From NCBI GenBank assembly GCA_035301285.1, contig DATGUN010000073.1, forward strand, positions 1 through 49,937: a DNA stretch of 49,937 nucleotides, given 5' to 3'. This document shows, in pieces, positions 7,817 through 16,651 of the stretch (positions are counted from its first letter, which is position 1; each line of letters starts with the position of its first letter). The translations under genes were made by a program, and so were the position numbers. The notes under the pieces were generated by a model. It saw only the letters and a list, made by a program, of their open reading frames with translations, made no database searches and was not told the DNA's origin. The stretch is from DATGUN01 sp035301285. GTDB taxonomy: Bacteria > Bacillota > Bacilli > Bacillales > Amphibacillaceae.

Positions 7817-8359
7817 ATGGAACATTTATACGAGAAAATAAAATACTTAAGACATCAAAAAAATATGACCCTGAAAGATTTAAGTGAGCAAACGAATCTA
7901 TCTATTAGCTTTCTCTCACAAATAGAAAGAGGGACAGCATCGCTTGCGATTACATCTCTGAAAAAAATAGCGGACGTTTTTAATGTAGGTATCAATTATT
8001 TTTTTACTGATATTGAAGCCTATGATTATAGTACGAAAAAGAGTGAACAGAAACCATTTAAAATGGAAGGATCGGATGTAAATTATATACGTTTGGCTGG
8101 CAGGTTTACAAACCGTCAACTTGAACCGATGATTGTTACATTGCCTCCTAATAAAGAATTTAAAGATAAATTCAGTCATCCAGGTGAAGAATTTTATTTT
8201 GTCTTGGAAGGCGCAGTAGATTTTAAGATTCAGGATAAAATCTATCATCTCAAAAAAGGGGAATCGATCCATTTTCCGTCTGAAAATTTACACCAATGGA
8301 AAAATCCTTATTCAAAAGAAGCGCAGTTATTGTGTCTATTAACACCAGCTTTATTTTAA
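7817..8359 (+). CDS. XRE-family transcriptional regulator with C-terminal cupin domain
   Basis: This 180-residue regulator has an N-terminal helix-turn-helix of the XRE/Cro type (about residues 6-60, with SISFLSQIERGTASL as recognition region) and a C-terminal cupin sensor domain (about 100-178, HPGEEFYFVLEG and later KGESIHFPS). This architecture (PuuR/SutR-like) usually controls a neighbouring amine, amino-acid or amide catabolic operon through ligand binding in the cupin. It lies 21 bp upstream of hyuA on the same strand, so it is probably their local regulator. The ATG at 7817 is forced by an in-frame stop at 7802, yet the only good ribosome site (AAAGGAGG, 7783-7790) is 26 bases upstream, so initiation may be inefficient or structure-dependent. 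Confidence 0.85.
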   Translation: MEHLYEKIKYLRHQKNMTLKDLSEQTNLSISFLSQIERGTASLAITSLKKIADVFNVGINYFFTDIEAYDYSTKKSEQKPFKMEGSDVNYIRLAGRFTNRQLEPMIVTLPPNKEFKDKFSHPGEEFYFVLEGAVDFKIQDKIYHLKKGESIHFPSENLHQWKNPYSKEAQLLCLLTPALF

Positions 8360-8380
8360 TAATATTGAGAGGTGAAATAT

Positions 8381-10429
8381 ATGAGAGTTGCAACTGATAT
8401 AGGTGGAACGTTTACGGATTTGGTTTATGTGGATGATGAAGGACATATAAGGGTCGATAAAAGTCACACGACCCCACCAAATTTTGAGGAAGGTGTTATG
8501 AATGTACTGCAAAAAAGTGGGATAGATAATGAATCTATTACTGGTTTCATTCATGGCACGACTATCATCATTAATGCATTGACAGAAAGAAAGGGAGCAA
8601 AAACCGGTTTAATCACTACAAATGGTTTCCGGGACGTGTTGGAAATTGCTCGTGGGAACCGGCCCGATTTATTTAATATACGTTATAAGAAGCCGACTCC
8701 TTTTATTGAACGGTATTTAAGGCAGGAAGTCGATGAGCGGATGAACTATAAAGGTGAGGTCTTGAAAGAATTAAATAGTCATGATATTGAAGAAATAGTC
8801 GCATATTTCAAAAAGGAAAACGTAGAAGCAATTGCCATTGCTTATTTACACGCCTATGTGAATCCTAAACACGAAATAGAAACGGCCCAACGGATTAAGG
8901 AATTATGGCCAGAAGTGGATGTTTCTACATCTCATGAAGTTATAAAGGAGTGGCGGGAATACGAACGTACTAATACAACAGCTTTGAATGCTTACGTAAA
9001 ACCAGCCGCCACTAAGTATATCGATAAATTGGATGATAAGCTTCGTGGTGCCTATACCGGGAACAGTCAATTTATTATGCAATCAAATGGCGGGATGACC
9101 ACATTCGGAGAAGCGAAAAACACACCGATTAATATGGTGGAATCAGGGCCTGTTGCTGGTATTTATGGGTCAGCGGTATTAGGGGAAATAATAGGTGAGG
9201 AAAATATTATTGCATTGGATATCGGAGGAACGACAGCAAAATGTTCTTTGATTGAAAATGGAGAAGTGAAAGTTTCAACAGACTATTATATTGAAAAAAC
9301 AGAGCGAAGTGCTGGTTATCCGATTAAAGTTCCCTCCATTGATATTGTCGAAATTGGAAATGGGGGTGGATCCATTGCACGGATTGACGAAGCAGGCACG
9401 TTAAAAGTTGGTCCTGAATCTGCTGGTGCATCTCCTGGACCTGTGGCGTACGGCCAGGGAGGAGAGAAGCCGACGACAACTGATGCTAATGTATTAACGG
9501 GGCGTCTATCAACACGTCATTTTGATTATTCTTCAGATATCCACAAAATCCGCGAAACAATGGAGAATAAGATCGCCAATCAGTTTAACATGTCTGCAGA
9601 AGAAGCATCACTTGGAATCATACGCATTGCAAACTCAAATATGCTGAATGCATTAAAATTAGTATCTGTCAGGAAGGGATACAATCCGAAAGAGTTCTCG
9701 TTGGTTGCTTTCGGGGGTGGCGGTTCAATGCATGCGGCCGCCCTTGCTAAAGAGTTAGGCATTAAGAAAGTAATTGTTCCTGTTGCATCACCGGTTTTTT
9801 CTGCATGGGGGATGCTTATGAGCGAATTACGCCATGATTATATTCAAACATATATTATGAAGATGTCTGAAATAACTGTTGGAGACGTTCAAAGTCAATG
9901 GAAACTGATAGAGGATACAGCTTTTAATCAGTTTGAAAAAGAAGGCGTCGAAAAAGAGAGAATTCACTTCAAACGTTTCATGGACATGCGCTACGTGGGT
10001 CAGGAACATACTGTTAAAGTTCCGGTTCGAGATGGAGTCTGGACATCAGAAACGTTTACAGAAATAAATGAAGCATTTCATAGGCTTCACGAAAAAAATT
10101 ATACGTTTAAATTGCCTGAGAGTGATATTGAAATTGTCAATCTACATCTTACCGCTTTAGGAGAGGTAGAAAAGCCTAAAATCAAGCAAACAACACGAGA
10201 TACAACATTGGAAGATGCAAAAATTGAAACAAGAGAAGTTTATTTTGAGAGTCCGAATCGATGGGTAACAACGGACGTATACAACAGAGATCTGTTACCG
10301 ACTAATCAAATCGTCGAAGGTCCGGTTCTTGTGGAAGAAAAATCAGCTGTAACTGTCATTTACGAGGGACAAAATGTAAAAGTTGATAGCTACGGAAACC
10401 TAATCATCGAAACATTGGAGGCGAATTGA
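8381..10429 (+). CDS. hyuA: Hydantoinase A / 5-oxoprolinase subunit A family (HyuA)
   Basis: This 682-residue protein has the full-length HyuA architecture. It starts with the ATPase loop ATDIGGTFTDLVYVD (4-18), has the family motif HGTTIIINALTERKG near 60-75, a second phosphate loop ALDIGGTTAKCSLI in the middle and VAFGGGGSMHAAALAKELG in the C-terminal half. Members cleave hydantoins, N-methylhydantoin, 5-oxoproline or related lactams using ATP together with a HyuB subunit. The ATG at 8381 follows GAGAGG at 8 bases; a GTG at 8372 is in frame but overlaps that site. The next gene is HyuB and starts on the base after this stop codon, indicating a stoichiometric complex. The true substrate is not readable from sequence. 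Confidence 0.9.
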   Translation: MRVATDIGGTFTDLVYVDDEGHIRVDKSHTTPPNFEEGVMNVLQKSGIDNESITGFIHGTTIIINALTERKGAKTGLITTNGFRDVLEIARGNRPDLFNIRYKKPTPFIERYLRQEVDERMNYKGEVLKELNSHDIEEIVAYFKKENVEAIAIAYLHAYVNPKHEIETAQRIKELWPEVDVSTSHEVIKEWREYERTNTTALNAYVKPAATKYIDKLDDKLRGAYTGNSQFIMQSNGGMTTFGEAKNTPINMVESGPVAGIYGSAVLGEIIGEENIIALDIGGTTAKCSLIENGEVKVSTDYYIEKTERSAGYPIKVPSIDIVEIGNGGGSIARIDEAGTLKVGPESAGASPGPVAYGQGGEKPTTTDANVLTGRLSTRHFDYSSDIHKIRETMENKIANQFNMSAEEASLGIIRIANSNMLNALKLVSVRKGYNPKEFSLVAFGGGGSMHAAALAKELGIKKVIVPVASPVFSAWGMLMSELRHDYIQTYIMKMSEITVGDVQSQWKLIEDTAFNQFEKEGVEKERIHFKRFMDMRYVGQEHTVKVPVRDGVWTSETFTEINEAFHRLHEKNYTFKLPESDIEIVNLHLTALGEVEKPKIKQTTRDTTLEDAKIETREVYFESPNRWVTTDVYNRDLLPTNQIVEGPVLVEEKSAVTVIYEGQNVKVDSYGNLIIETLEAN

Positions 10430-12166
10430 ATGAATACAACGACTCACAAACATGTTGATCCCTTTACTTTGGAGGTTGTCAAAGATTCATTGTTGGCCAC
10501 GGGTGATGAGATGTTTATAGCGTTATCGAAGACATCCATGAGCCCTATCATTTACGAGGTTCTTGATTATGCCAGTGGACTGACTGATTCAAAAGGGGAA
10601 CTGTTGACCCAAGGGAACGGGGTAACTGGATTCATTGGGATGCTTTCTTATATGGTGAAACAAACACTGCAAAAATATGGAGCTGAGGATCTTCATGAAG
10701 GAGATATCATTATCATAAACGATCCCTATAATGGTGGGGGATCACATTTATCGGATGTTGGTCTTGTCATGCCCATTTTTTATAAAGATGAGCTGATTGC
10801 ATTTTCAGCTAACAAAGCGCATTGGACAGAGGTCGGTGGGAAGGATCCAGGATCATTTACAAATGATTCCGTGGATATTTTTCAAGAAGGATTGCAATTT
10901 TCATCCCTTAAGTTATTTGAAGCAGGGCAGGTTAATGAAGCAATCGTAGAAATCATAAAATCCAATGTTCGCTTTCCGGATTTGTCGTTAGGTGATATGT
11001 GGGCGCAGGTTGCGGCTCTTAAGACTGGGGAGCGTAGGGTGAAAGAACTGTGTGAGCAATATAGCTTATCAGTTATTCAATCAGCCATTTCGTATCATCT
11101 GGATAATGGTGAAAAAATATCACGGCAGGAACTCCGAAAGTTGCCCAAAGGGACATTTGAATCAAGTGGTTATGTTGAGTCAGATGGTATTGGCAATGGT
11201 CCCTTCCCTGTCAAGGTCAAAGTGACAATTACGGATGACACATTTACATGTGATTTCCGGGGCAGCAGTCCACAAGTTACCGGTCCTGTTAACAGTTCGG
11301 TAACGGGTTTGGCTTCTGCTGTGAGAACCATATTTTTAGCCATTACCAATCCGGATCAGGATGTAAACGATGGTGTGTTCAGGCCACTTGATATTATAAC
11401 CGATGAGGGATCGATTATGTCCGCACAGCGACCCGCTCCAACCTCCAATTATTTTGAAACCATGCTTGCTTGTGCAGATATGATTTGGAAAGCTTTGGCA
11501 CCGTATATTCCTTCACGTTTGGCTGCAGCTCATTTATTGTCGGTTTGTTCGGTCACTTTAAGCGGACAGCATCAAGACACTGATGAACCCTTTCTGATTG
11601 TAGAACCATCGGTTGGCGGTTGGGGTGGTGCCGATGGCCAAGATGGGGCCAGTGGCCAATTTTGTATACTTGATGGGGAAACATATAATGTACCAGTTGA
11701 AGTGGCAGAAACCAGATATGGTGTTCTGTTGGATGAATATAGCCTCCGGACAGGCCCAGAAGGAGCCGGTGAGTACACTGGAGGTAAAGGTGTCGTCCGC
11801 TCTTATCGAGCAATGAGTGATCACCAAGCTGCGACGTTGACATTCGGTCGACATCAATTCCCTCTTTGGGGAACGAACGGTGGACGTGACGGATCAACCA
11901 ACCGTTTCTATATTGAAAAAAAGAGTGGGGAAACGGACGGTCCTTTTGGTGTTTATGCCAGATACCCACTGCAAAAAAATGATGTTTTAAGACTGGAAAC
12001 GGCGACGGGAGGAGGATACGGCGATCCATTAAAACGTCCTGCTGAAAAAGTTGCCATGGATGTCAAAAATGGATACTACTCCACTTATGAAGCGAAAACA
12101 ATTTACGGGGTAGATGTCGATGACGTGACATTTAAATATCAAGAAAACATATTAAGAAAGGAATAG
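10430..12166 (+). CDS. hyuB: Hydantoinase B / 5-oxoprolinase subunit B family (HyuB)
   Basis: This 578-residue protein matches the HyuB family, the partner of HyuA in ATP-dependent hydantoin or lactam ring opening. Motifs typical of the family are visible: DPFTLEVVKDSLLATGDEMF near the N-terminus, GDIIIINDPYNGGGSHLSDV around residues 95-114, and GGWGGADGQDG plus the C-terminal ATGGGYGDPLKRP block. Length is standard. The ATG follows directly on the HyuA stop with GGAGGCG inside the end of hyuA, so the two are translationally coupled. A hairpin terminator follows at 12241. With the XRE-cupin gene it makes a self-contained three-gene unit separate from the DUF917-type locus at 146-4968. Confidence 0.9.
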   Translation: MNTTTHKHVDPFTLEVVKDSLLATGDEMFIALSKTSMSPIIYEVLDYASGLTDSKGELLTQGNGVTGFIGMLSYMVKQTLQKYGAEDLHEGDIIIINDPYNGGGSHLSDVGLVMPIFYKDELIAFSANKAHWTEVGGKDPGSFTNDSVDIFQEGLQFSSLKLFEAGQVNEAIVEIIKSNVRFPDLSLGDMWAQVAALKTGERRVKELCEQYSLSVIQSAISYHLDNGEKISRQELRKLPKGTFESSGYVESDGIGNGPFPVKVKVTITDDTFTCDFRGSSPQVTGPVNSSVTGLASAVRTIFLAITNPDQDVNDGVFRPLDIITDEGSIMSAQRPAPTSNYFETMLACADMIWKALAPYIPSRLAAAHLLSVCSVTLSGQHQDTDEPFLIVEPSVGGWGGADGQDGASGQFCILDGETYNVPVEVAETRYGVLLDEYSLRTGPEGAGEYTGGKGVVRSYRAMSDHQAATLTFGRHQFPLWGTNGGRDGSTNRFYIEKKSGETDGPFGVYARYPLQKNDVLRLETATGGGYGDPLKRPAEKVAMDVKNGYYSTYEAKTIYGVDVDDVTFKYQENILRKE

Positions 12167-12765
12167 ATGCCTGTCTATCCTTAGTTATGTTTCTTTAAGT
12201 ACGCAAGATTATGTTAAGATAATTCCAATAAGCCACCGAAAAAAGGGTGCCTTCCATAATATGGGAGGTACTCCTTTTTGTTTTTTAAAAATGTATTAAA
12301 CATGGATACTGGTACTGGTTATGTATTCGTTTTAACATCTAGATCTACATGGAAAGACACATCACTTTTTACCTACTCAGGATATGGTTCTAAATGATTA
12401 TTTCCAGAAAAATTGCATTCAATCGACAAAAAGTGACACCTATTTCATCGTGACCATATTATGCTAGAACTGATTGGACAGACCTCAGCTGTAGCCTAGC
12501 AAAATTATCGAAAGAAGGGAGGTACAAAAAGGAGAATGGTGGTTACCGAGGTATGATGGTGTTTCTTGCCAATAATCATTTATTCAGATGTATGGCTCTA
12601 ATGGGGGATCTGTTAATGCAGAGGAGCGCAAAAAACCTAGGAATGAATCAAGGGAATACAGTGTTACTGTCCTAGATTAATAGAAACGATTAGAAAGCGA
12701 ATGATAGTGGACACTTGGTTCCTGTTTGTGTGATATCTGGAAAATATCAATCGGAGGTGAAAGGG
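12167..12765. other. Long intergenic region before the wall hydrolase
   Basis: Apart from the terminator at 12241-12286 no supported feature was found. Several purine-rich ribosome-site-like strings (for example near 12517-12535) occur without a following open frame of convincing quality; a 40-codon frame beginning near 12553 has no good start context. It may contain decayed sequence. Confidence 0.4.
12241..12286 (+). terminator. Intrinsic terminator after hyuB
   Basis: AAAAGGGTGCCTTCC and GGGAGGTACTCCTTTTTG form an imperfect but long hairpin around ATAATAT, followed by a T-rich stretch. It lies 75 bp after the hyuB stop codon. Confidence 0.7.
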
Positions 12766-14970
12766 ATGGTTTCCCGGAACAAGGTCATATTCAAGTTAAC
12801 CTTCACACTTGTCATATTAGTGAGTTTAATCGTCTTATCGGTTGTACAGCAAGACACAGCAAAAGCAAACACGTTTGATTCGAAAAAGAACGATTCAACA
12901 GAGCTTCAGGATGATTTTGAAAAAGCGGCAGAAGAATTCCATGTTCCCTTGAGCATATTGATGTCTGTAGGCTACAATGAATCACGATGGCAGCAGCATA
13001 ATGGACAACCGAGTACATCCGGCGGATACGGTATTATGCATCTGACGCAATTTGATGAAGCGGAGGCATATGATGCGAAGGGAACAGGTGACGATCACAA
13101 CAAAGGTACTCTGGAAGAGACCCCGGAAGGAAACACGTTGGAAAAAGCCTCAGAACTATTGGATGTGGATCCGGAAGTTTTGAAGACGGATGCTTCAGAA
13201 AACATACGCGGGGGAGCTGCATTACTTGCACAATACGCAAAGGAAACGAACGGCGAACTCCCAGATGATACAGCAGATTGGTACGGCGCGGTGATGAAAT
13301 ACAGCCAGTCGGATAGCGAAGCGATAGCAACAGATTTTGCCGATCGCGTATACACCACGATGGCCGAAGGTGTTGAACAGACGGTGGATCATCAACACGT
13401 TATTTTGCATGCTGAAAATGTGGAGCCGAATCGGGAATCTGCTTCTTCGCTGGATTTAGAAAGCGAGGATCATAACGAGGGCGACGTGGATTGTCCGGAT
13501 GGCTTGGATTGCGAGTACATCCCGGCTGCATATGAACAATTTTCGGATAGTATCCGCGATTACGGGAATTATGACCTTGCTAATCGACCTGAAGATGGCT
13601 TGGATATCCGTTACATTGTCATTCATGATACGGAAGGCTCTTTTGAGTCCGCTATCAACTGGTTTCAAGACCAATCATACGCGAGCGCGAACTATGTCAT
13701 CCGATCTTCAGACGGAAAAACCGTAGAAATGGTAAACCCTGAGGATGCGGCATGGCAAGCTGGAAATTGGTATTTCAATGCACACTCGCTTGGTATTGAA
13801 CACGAAGGGTACGCTGCGGAAGGGGCGACATGGTACAGTGAACAAATGTATCAATCGTCTGCGGAACTTGTAACATATCTTGCTGAACGTTATGATGTAC
13901 CGCTTGATCGTGAACATATTTTCGGACATGATAATGTACCTGGACTGACTCCTGATGCTCAAACTACCATGCATTGGGATCCAGGGCCATATTGGGATTG
14001 GGCACATTACTTCGATTTGTTAGGAGCTGAAGAAGAAGAGGTCATGCCTGATAAAGATGACGCATGGGAAGAAAATGGTGTCGTCACCATTCAACCTGAT
14101 TTTGAAACGAATCAACCCCCTGTAACTTATGAAGGGGAGGAGCTGGAAAAGCAACCTGCCAATTTTGTGTATTTACACACGGAACCCGATGAAGATGCGC
14201 CTCTTTTCAGTGACCCAGCAACTCATCCCGACGGAGGTGAAGGGACAACGGTTATTCATGATTGGGGTGATAAAGCAGTGACTGGGCAACATTTCTACAG
14301 ATCTGAACGAGAGGGGGATTGGTCTGCGATTGATTATGCTGGGGAAAAGGTGTGGTTTTATGATCCTGATGGCAAGAACACCACCTTGACCCAAGGCATG
14401 GCTGTCACACCGAAAGAAGGAAAAGGGACCATTCCCGTTTATGGAGCAGCTTATCCAGAGGATAGTGCGTATGAGGGGACAGGTATTGATGAATCGGACA
14501 GAGGCGATATCCAACCGTTACAATATGAGATTTCAGAAGGTCAAACGTATGTGGCAGACGGTCCTTTCCAATCCGATTACTATTACTCCAAGTTATATGA
14601 TAATTTATCTGACAATCAGGTTGTAATTGGAGAAGATGCGTATTATCAAATTTCCTTGAATCACCGGTTGGCGTTCGTGAAAAAAGATGATGTTGATATA
14701 GTCGCGAGCAGTGTAGAAGATATAAAAGCTGTTGTTACCAATTTTGATAAGCTACAGGCGTTTGAAAATGATCAGACGATCCATGATTTGGAGATCCATC
14801 TGGAAGCGGTCGGTCATTTTGAGAAAAGCGAAAAGCCGCAAAAAGTAATGAAACACTTAAAAGGTTTTAAAACGTTATTGAAACATAACCGTGACATGAT
14901 GTCTGAAGATGCCTATGAAATGCTTGTGGGTGTTACAGATTCCTTGCTAGATCGAATGGAAGATGATTGA
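12766..14970 (+). CDS. Secreted peptidoglycan hydrolase: transglycosylase-like domain plus amidase_2
   Basis: This 734-residue, strongly acidic exported protein has a signal peptide ending near AKA-NT (residues 32-35). An N-terminal goose-lysozyme/SLT-like region follows (about 50-185) with a candidate catalytic Glu72 in SVGYNESRW and GGYGIMHLTQ. Next is an N-acetylmuramoyl-L-alanine amidase (amidase_2) domain, about 278-415, with zinc-ligand candidates His287 in VIHDTEG and His403 in MHWDPG, plus the GNWYFNAHSLGIEHEG strand. The C-terminal 300 residues are probably wall-binding or SH3-like repeats plus a helical tail; I do not recognise them firmly. The ATG at 12766 follows GGAGGTGAAAGGG and begins the signal peptide; an earlier in-frame start has neither. 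High acidity suits a halophile's exterior. It is monocistronic between terminators. Confidence 0.85.
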   Translation: MVSRNKVIFKLTFTLVILVSLIVLSVVQQDTAKANTFDSKKNDSTELQDDFEKAAEEFHVPLSILMSVGYNESRWQQHNGQPSTSGGYGIMHLTQFDEAEAYDAKGTGDDHNKGTLEETPEGNTLEKASELLDVDPEVLKTDASENIRGGAALLAQYAKETNGELPDDTADWYGAVMKYSQSDSEAIATDFADRVYTTMAEGVEQTVDHQHVILHAENVEPNRESASSLDLESEDHNEGDVDCPDGLDCEYIPAAYEQFSDSIRDYGNYDLANRPEDGLDIRYIVIHDTEGSFESAINWFQDQSYASANYVIRSSDGKTVEMVNPEDAAWQAGNWYFNAHSLGIEHEGYAAEGATWYSEQMYQSSAELVTYLAERYDVPLDREHIFGHDNVPGLTPDAQTTMHWDPGPYWDWAHYFDLLGAEEEEVMPDKDDAWEENGVVTIQPDFETNQPPVTYEGEELEKQPANFVYLHTEPDEDAPLFSDPATHPDGGEGTTVIHDWGDKAVTGQHFYRSEREGDWSAIDYAGEKVWFYDPDGKNTTLTQGMAVTPKEGKGTIPVYGAAYPEDSAYEGTGIDESDRGDIQPLQYEISEGQTYVADGPFQSDYYYSKLYDNLSDNQVVIGEDAYYQISLNHRLAFVKKDDVDIVASSVEDIKAVVTNFDKLQAFENDQTIHDLEIHLEAVGHFEKSEKPQKVMKHLKGFKTLLKHNRDMMSEDAYEMLVGVTDSLLDRMEDD

Positions 14971-14995
14971 GGGGAATAAACAGGGGAATTGAATG

Positions 14996-15036
14996 AAAAA
15001 AGCGGTCCTACCTATATATATGGTGGACCGCTTTTA
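14996..15036. terminator. Bidirectional intrinsic terminator
   Basis: AAAAGCGGTCCTACC and GGTGGACCGCTTTT pair around TATATATAT. A-tract before and T-tract after make it functional on both strands, serving the amidase gene (+) and the ALDH gene (-). Confidence 0.9.
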
Positions 15037-15085
15037 TAATAGGATGATGTTTTCCGGTTGTGCAGAGAAGTCAGTCTAATCCGGC

Positions 15086-16558
15086 TCATTCAAACCAATG
15101 TATCGGTTGTGGATCTGTACTAATATTGATTTGTTTTGTTTCCTGATATTCATCCAGTCCGTATGTTCCGAGGCTGCGGCCGATACCGCTTTGTTTATAG
15201 CCTCCCCATGGTGCTTGGACGCCTGTTAGATGATAATTGTTTACCCAGGTGATGCCTGAGCGAACTTTTTGAATGGTGCGCATGGCTTTGTTCTGATCTG
15301 TTGAAAACACAGCACCTGCCAGTCCGTATGTTGTGTCGTTCGCAAATTCAATGGCTTCATCTTCTTCTTTGAATTTTTGGATGACAACGACTGGGCCGAA
15401 AATCTCTTCTTGAACAATTCGCATATCACTGGTTACGTCGGCAAAAACAGTTGGTTCGATGAAGAATCCTTTTTCCATACCATCACGTTCAATGCGTTTG
15501 CCGCCACATGTTAAACGTGCACCTTCATCTTTACCGATTTGAATGTAATCCAGAATTGTTTTCATTTGTTTTTCGCTTACGATGGCGCCCATTTCAGCGT
15601 TTTTGTCATTTCCTGGTCCAACGTTAATTTGTTTGGCCCGTTCTGTAAACCTGTTGACGAATGTATCGTATATTCCATCTTGGACTATAATTCGGCTTCC
15701 GGCTGAGCATACTTGTCCGGCACCCATGAAAATACCGAACAAAGCATGGTCAATCGCTACATCCAGGTCAGCATCGTCAAAAATGATGTTTGGCGATTTA
15801 CCGCCAAGTTCAAGCGATATTTTCTTCAAATTGGTTGTGGCAGCTTGCATGATACTCCGACCCACTTGTGTGCTGCCGGTAAAGGAAACCATGTCGACGT
15901 GACGGTTTTCTGCAAGCGTCTGTCCAACGACAGGGCCCTGTCCCATCAATAATTGTGCGACGCCTTTGGGAAGGTCGGTCTGATCGATCAATTCGAATAA
16001 TTTGACCGCTGTCATCGGTGTGATTTCAGCTGGTTTTAAAATGATGGAATTTCCCGCAGCAAGCGCTGGTGCGATTTTCCATACACTCATCAATAATGGG
16101 AAGTTCCAAGGCACGATTAGACCGACGACCCCGATAGGTTCTTTGACAATCATTGTTTGCAAACCTTCATCGGCTTCAAAGGCCTCATCGTTTGACGTTG
16201 TAAGCAGGCTGGCGTAATAGCGGAAAGTTCCAGCTGCATCGGTCGCATCGGCTTCTGCTTCACGCCATGTTTTTCCATTATTTTCTACTTCCGTTGCGAT
16301 GATTGACTCCAAATTTGCTTCCATTTTATCGGCTATCTGTGATAGGACATTCGCTCTTTCCTGTGGTGTACAGTCAGACCAGACACCTCTTTGGAATGTG
16401 TCTTGTGCTGTTTTGATGGCATTCTCCGTCTCTTGTTTAGTGGTCTCAGGTGCTTGTGCAATCAGTTCTTGGGTAGCAGGATTCAGGATATCCTGTTTTT
16501 TCTTATTGCTGGAATCCATCCACTTCCCATTTATATATAATTTCAAGTGTTGTGCCAT
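15086..16558 (-). CDS. NAD(P)-dependent aldehyde dehydrogenase, betaine-aldehyde-dehydrogenase-like
   Basis: This 490-residue enzyme of the ALDH superfamily oxidises an aldehyde to its acid. Catalytic Cys284 (GAGQVCSAGSR) and general base Glu250 (LELGGKSP) are present with the canonical 34-residue spacing, as are the NAD-binding VPWNFP stretch, FTGSTQVGR and EEIFGPVV. Overall features, including the C-terminal DPQPIHWF tail, resemble the GbsA/BetB and related omega-aldehyde group, though substrate cannot be fixed. The ATG at 16558 has AAGGAGG nine bases upstream; the 21 additional in-frame upstream codons are not homologous. It is the last gene of a minus-strand series after a ThDP enzyme and a 2-hydroxyacid dehydrogenase, whose combined products would be an aldehyde. 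Confidence 0.9.
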   Translation of the reverse strand: MAQHLKLYINGKWMDSSNKKKQDILNPATQELIAQAPETTKQETENAIKTAQDTFQRGVWSDCTPQERANVLSQIADKMEANLESIIATEVENNGKTWREAEADATDAAGTFRYYASLLTTSNDEAFEADEGLQTMIVKEPIGVVGLIVPWNFPLLMSVWKIAPALAAGNSIILKPAEITPMTAVKLFELIDQTDLPKGVAQLLMGQGPVVGQTLAENRHVDMVSFTGSTQVGRSIMQAATTNLKKISLELGGKSPNIIFDDADLDVAIDHALFGIFMGAGQVCSAGSRIIVQDGIYDTFVNRFTERAKQINVGPGNDKNAEMGAIVSEKQMKTILDYIQIGKDEGARLTCGGKRIERDGMEKGFFIEPTVFADVTSDMRIVQEEIFGPVVVIQKFKEEDEAIEFANDTTYGLAGAVFSTDQNKAMRTIQKVRSGITWVNNYHLTGVQAPWGGYKQSGIGRSLGTYGLDEYQETKQINISTDPQPIHWFE

Positions 16559-16651
16559 AACGTGTTGCCTCCTTATGATATGGTTTGTTTCGTATTGTGA
16601 TAAGGTAGCGGGTGGCAGCACTATAACTGCATCATCCGTTTTTAACAGATA

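Noticed and set aside
11553..12029. Minus-strand frame of 158 codons inside hyuB
   Set aside because: Histidine/proline-rich shadow of the conserved HyuB coding strand.
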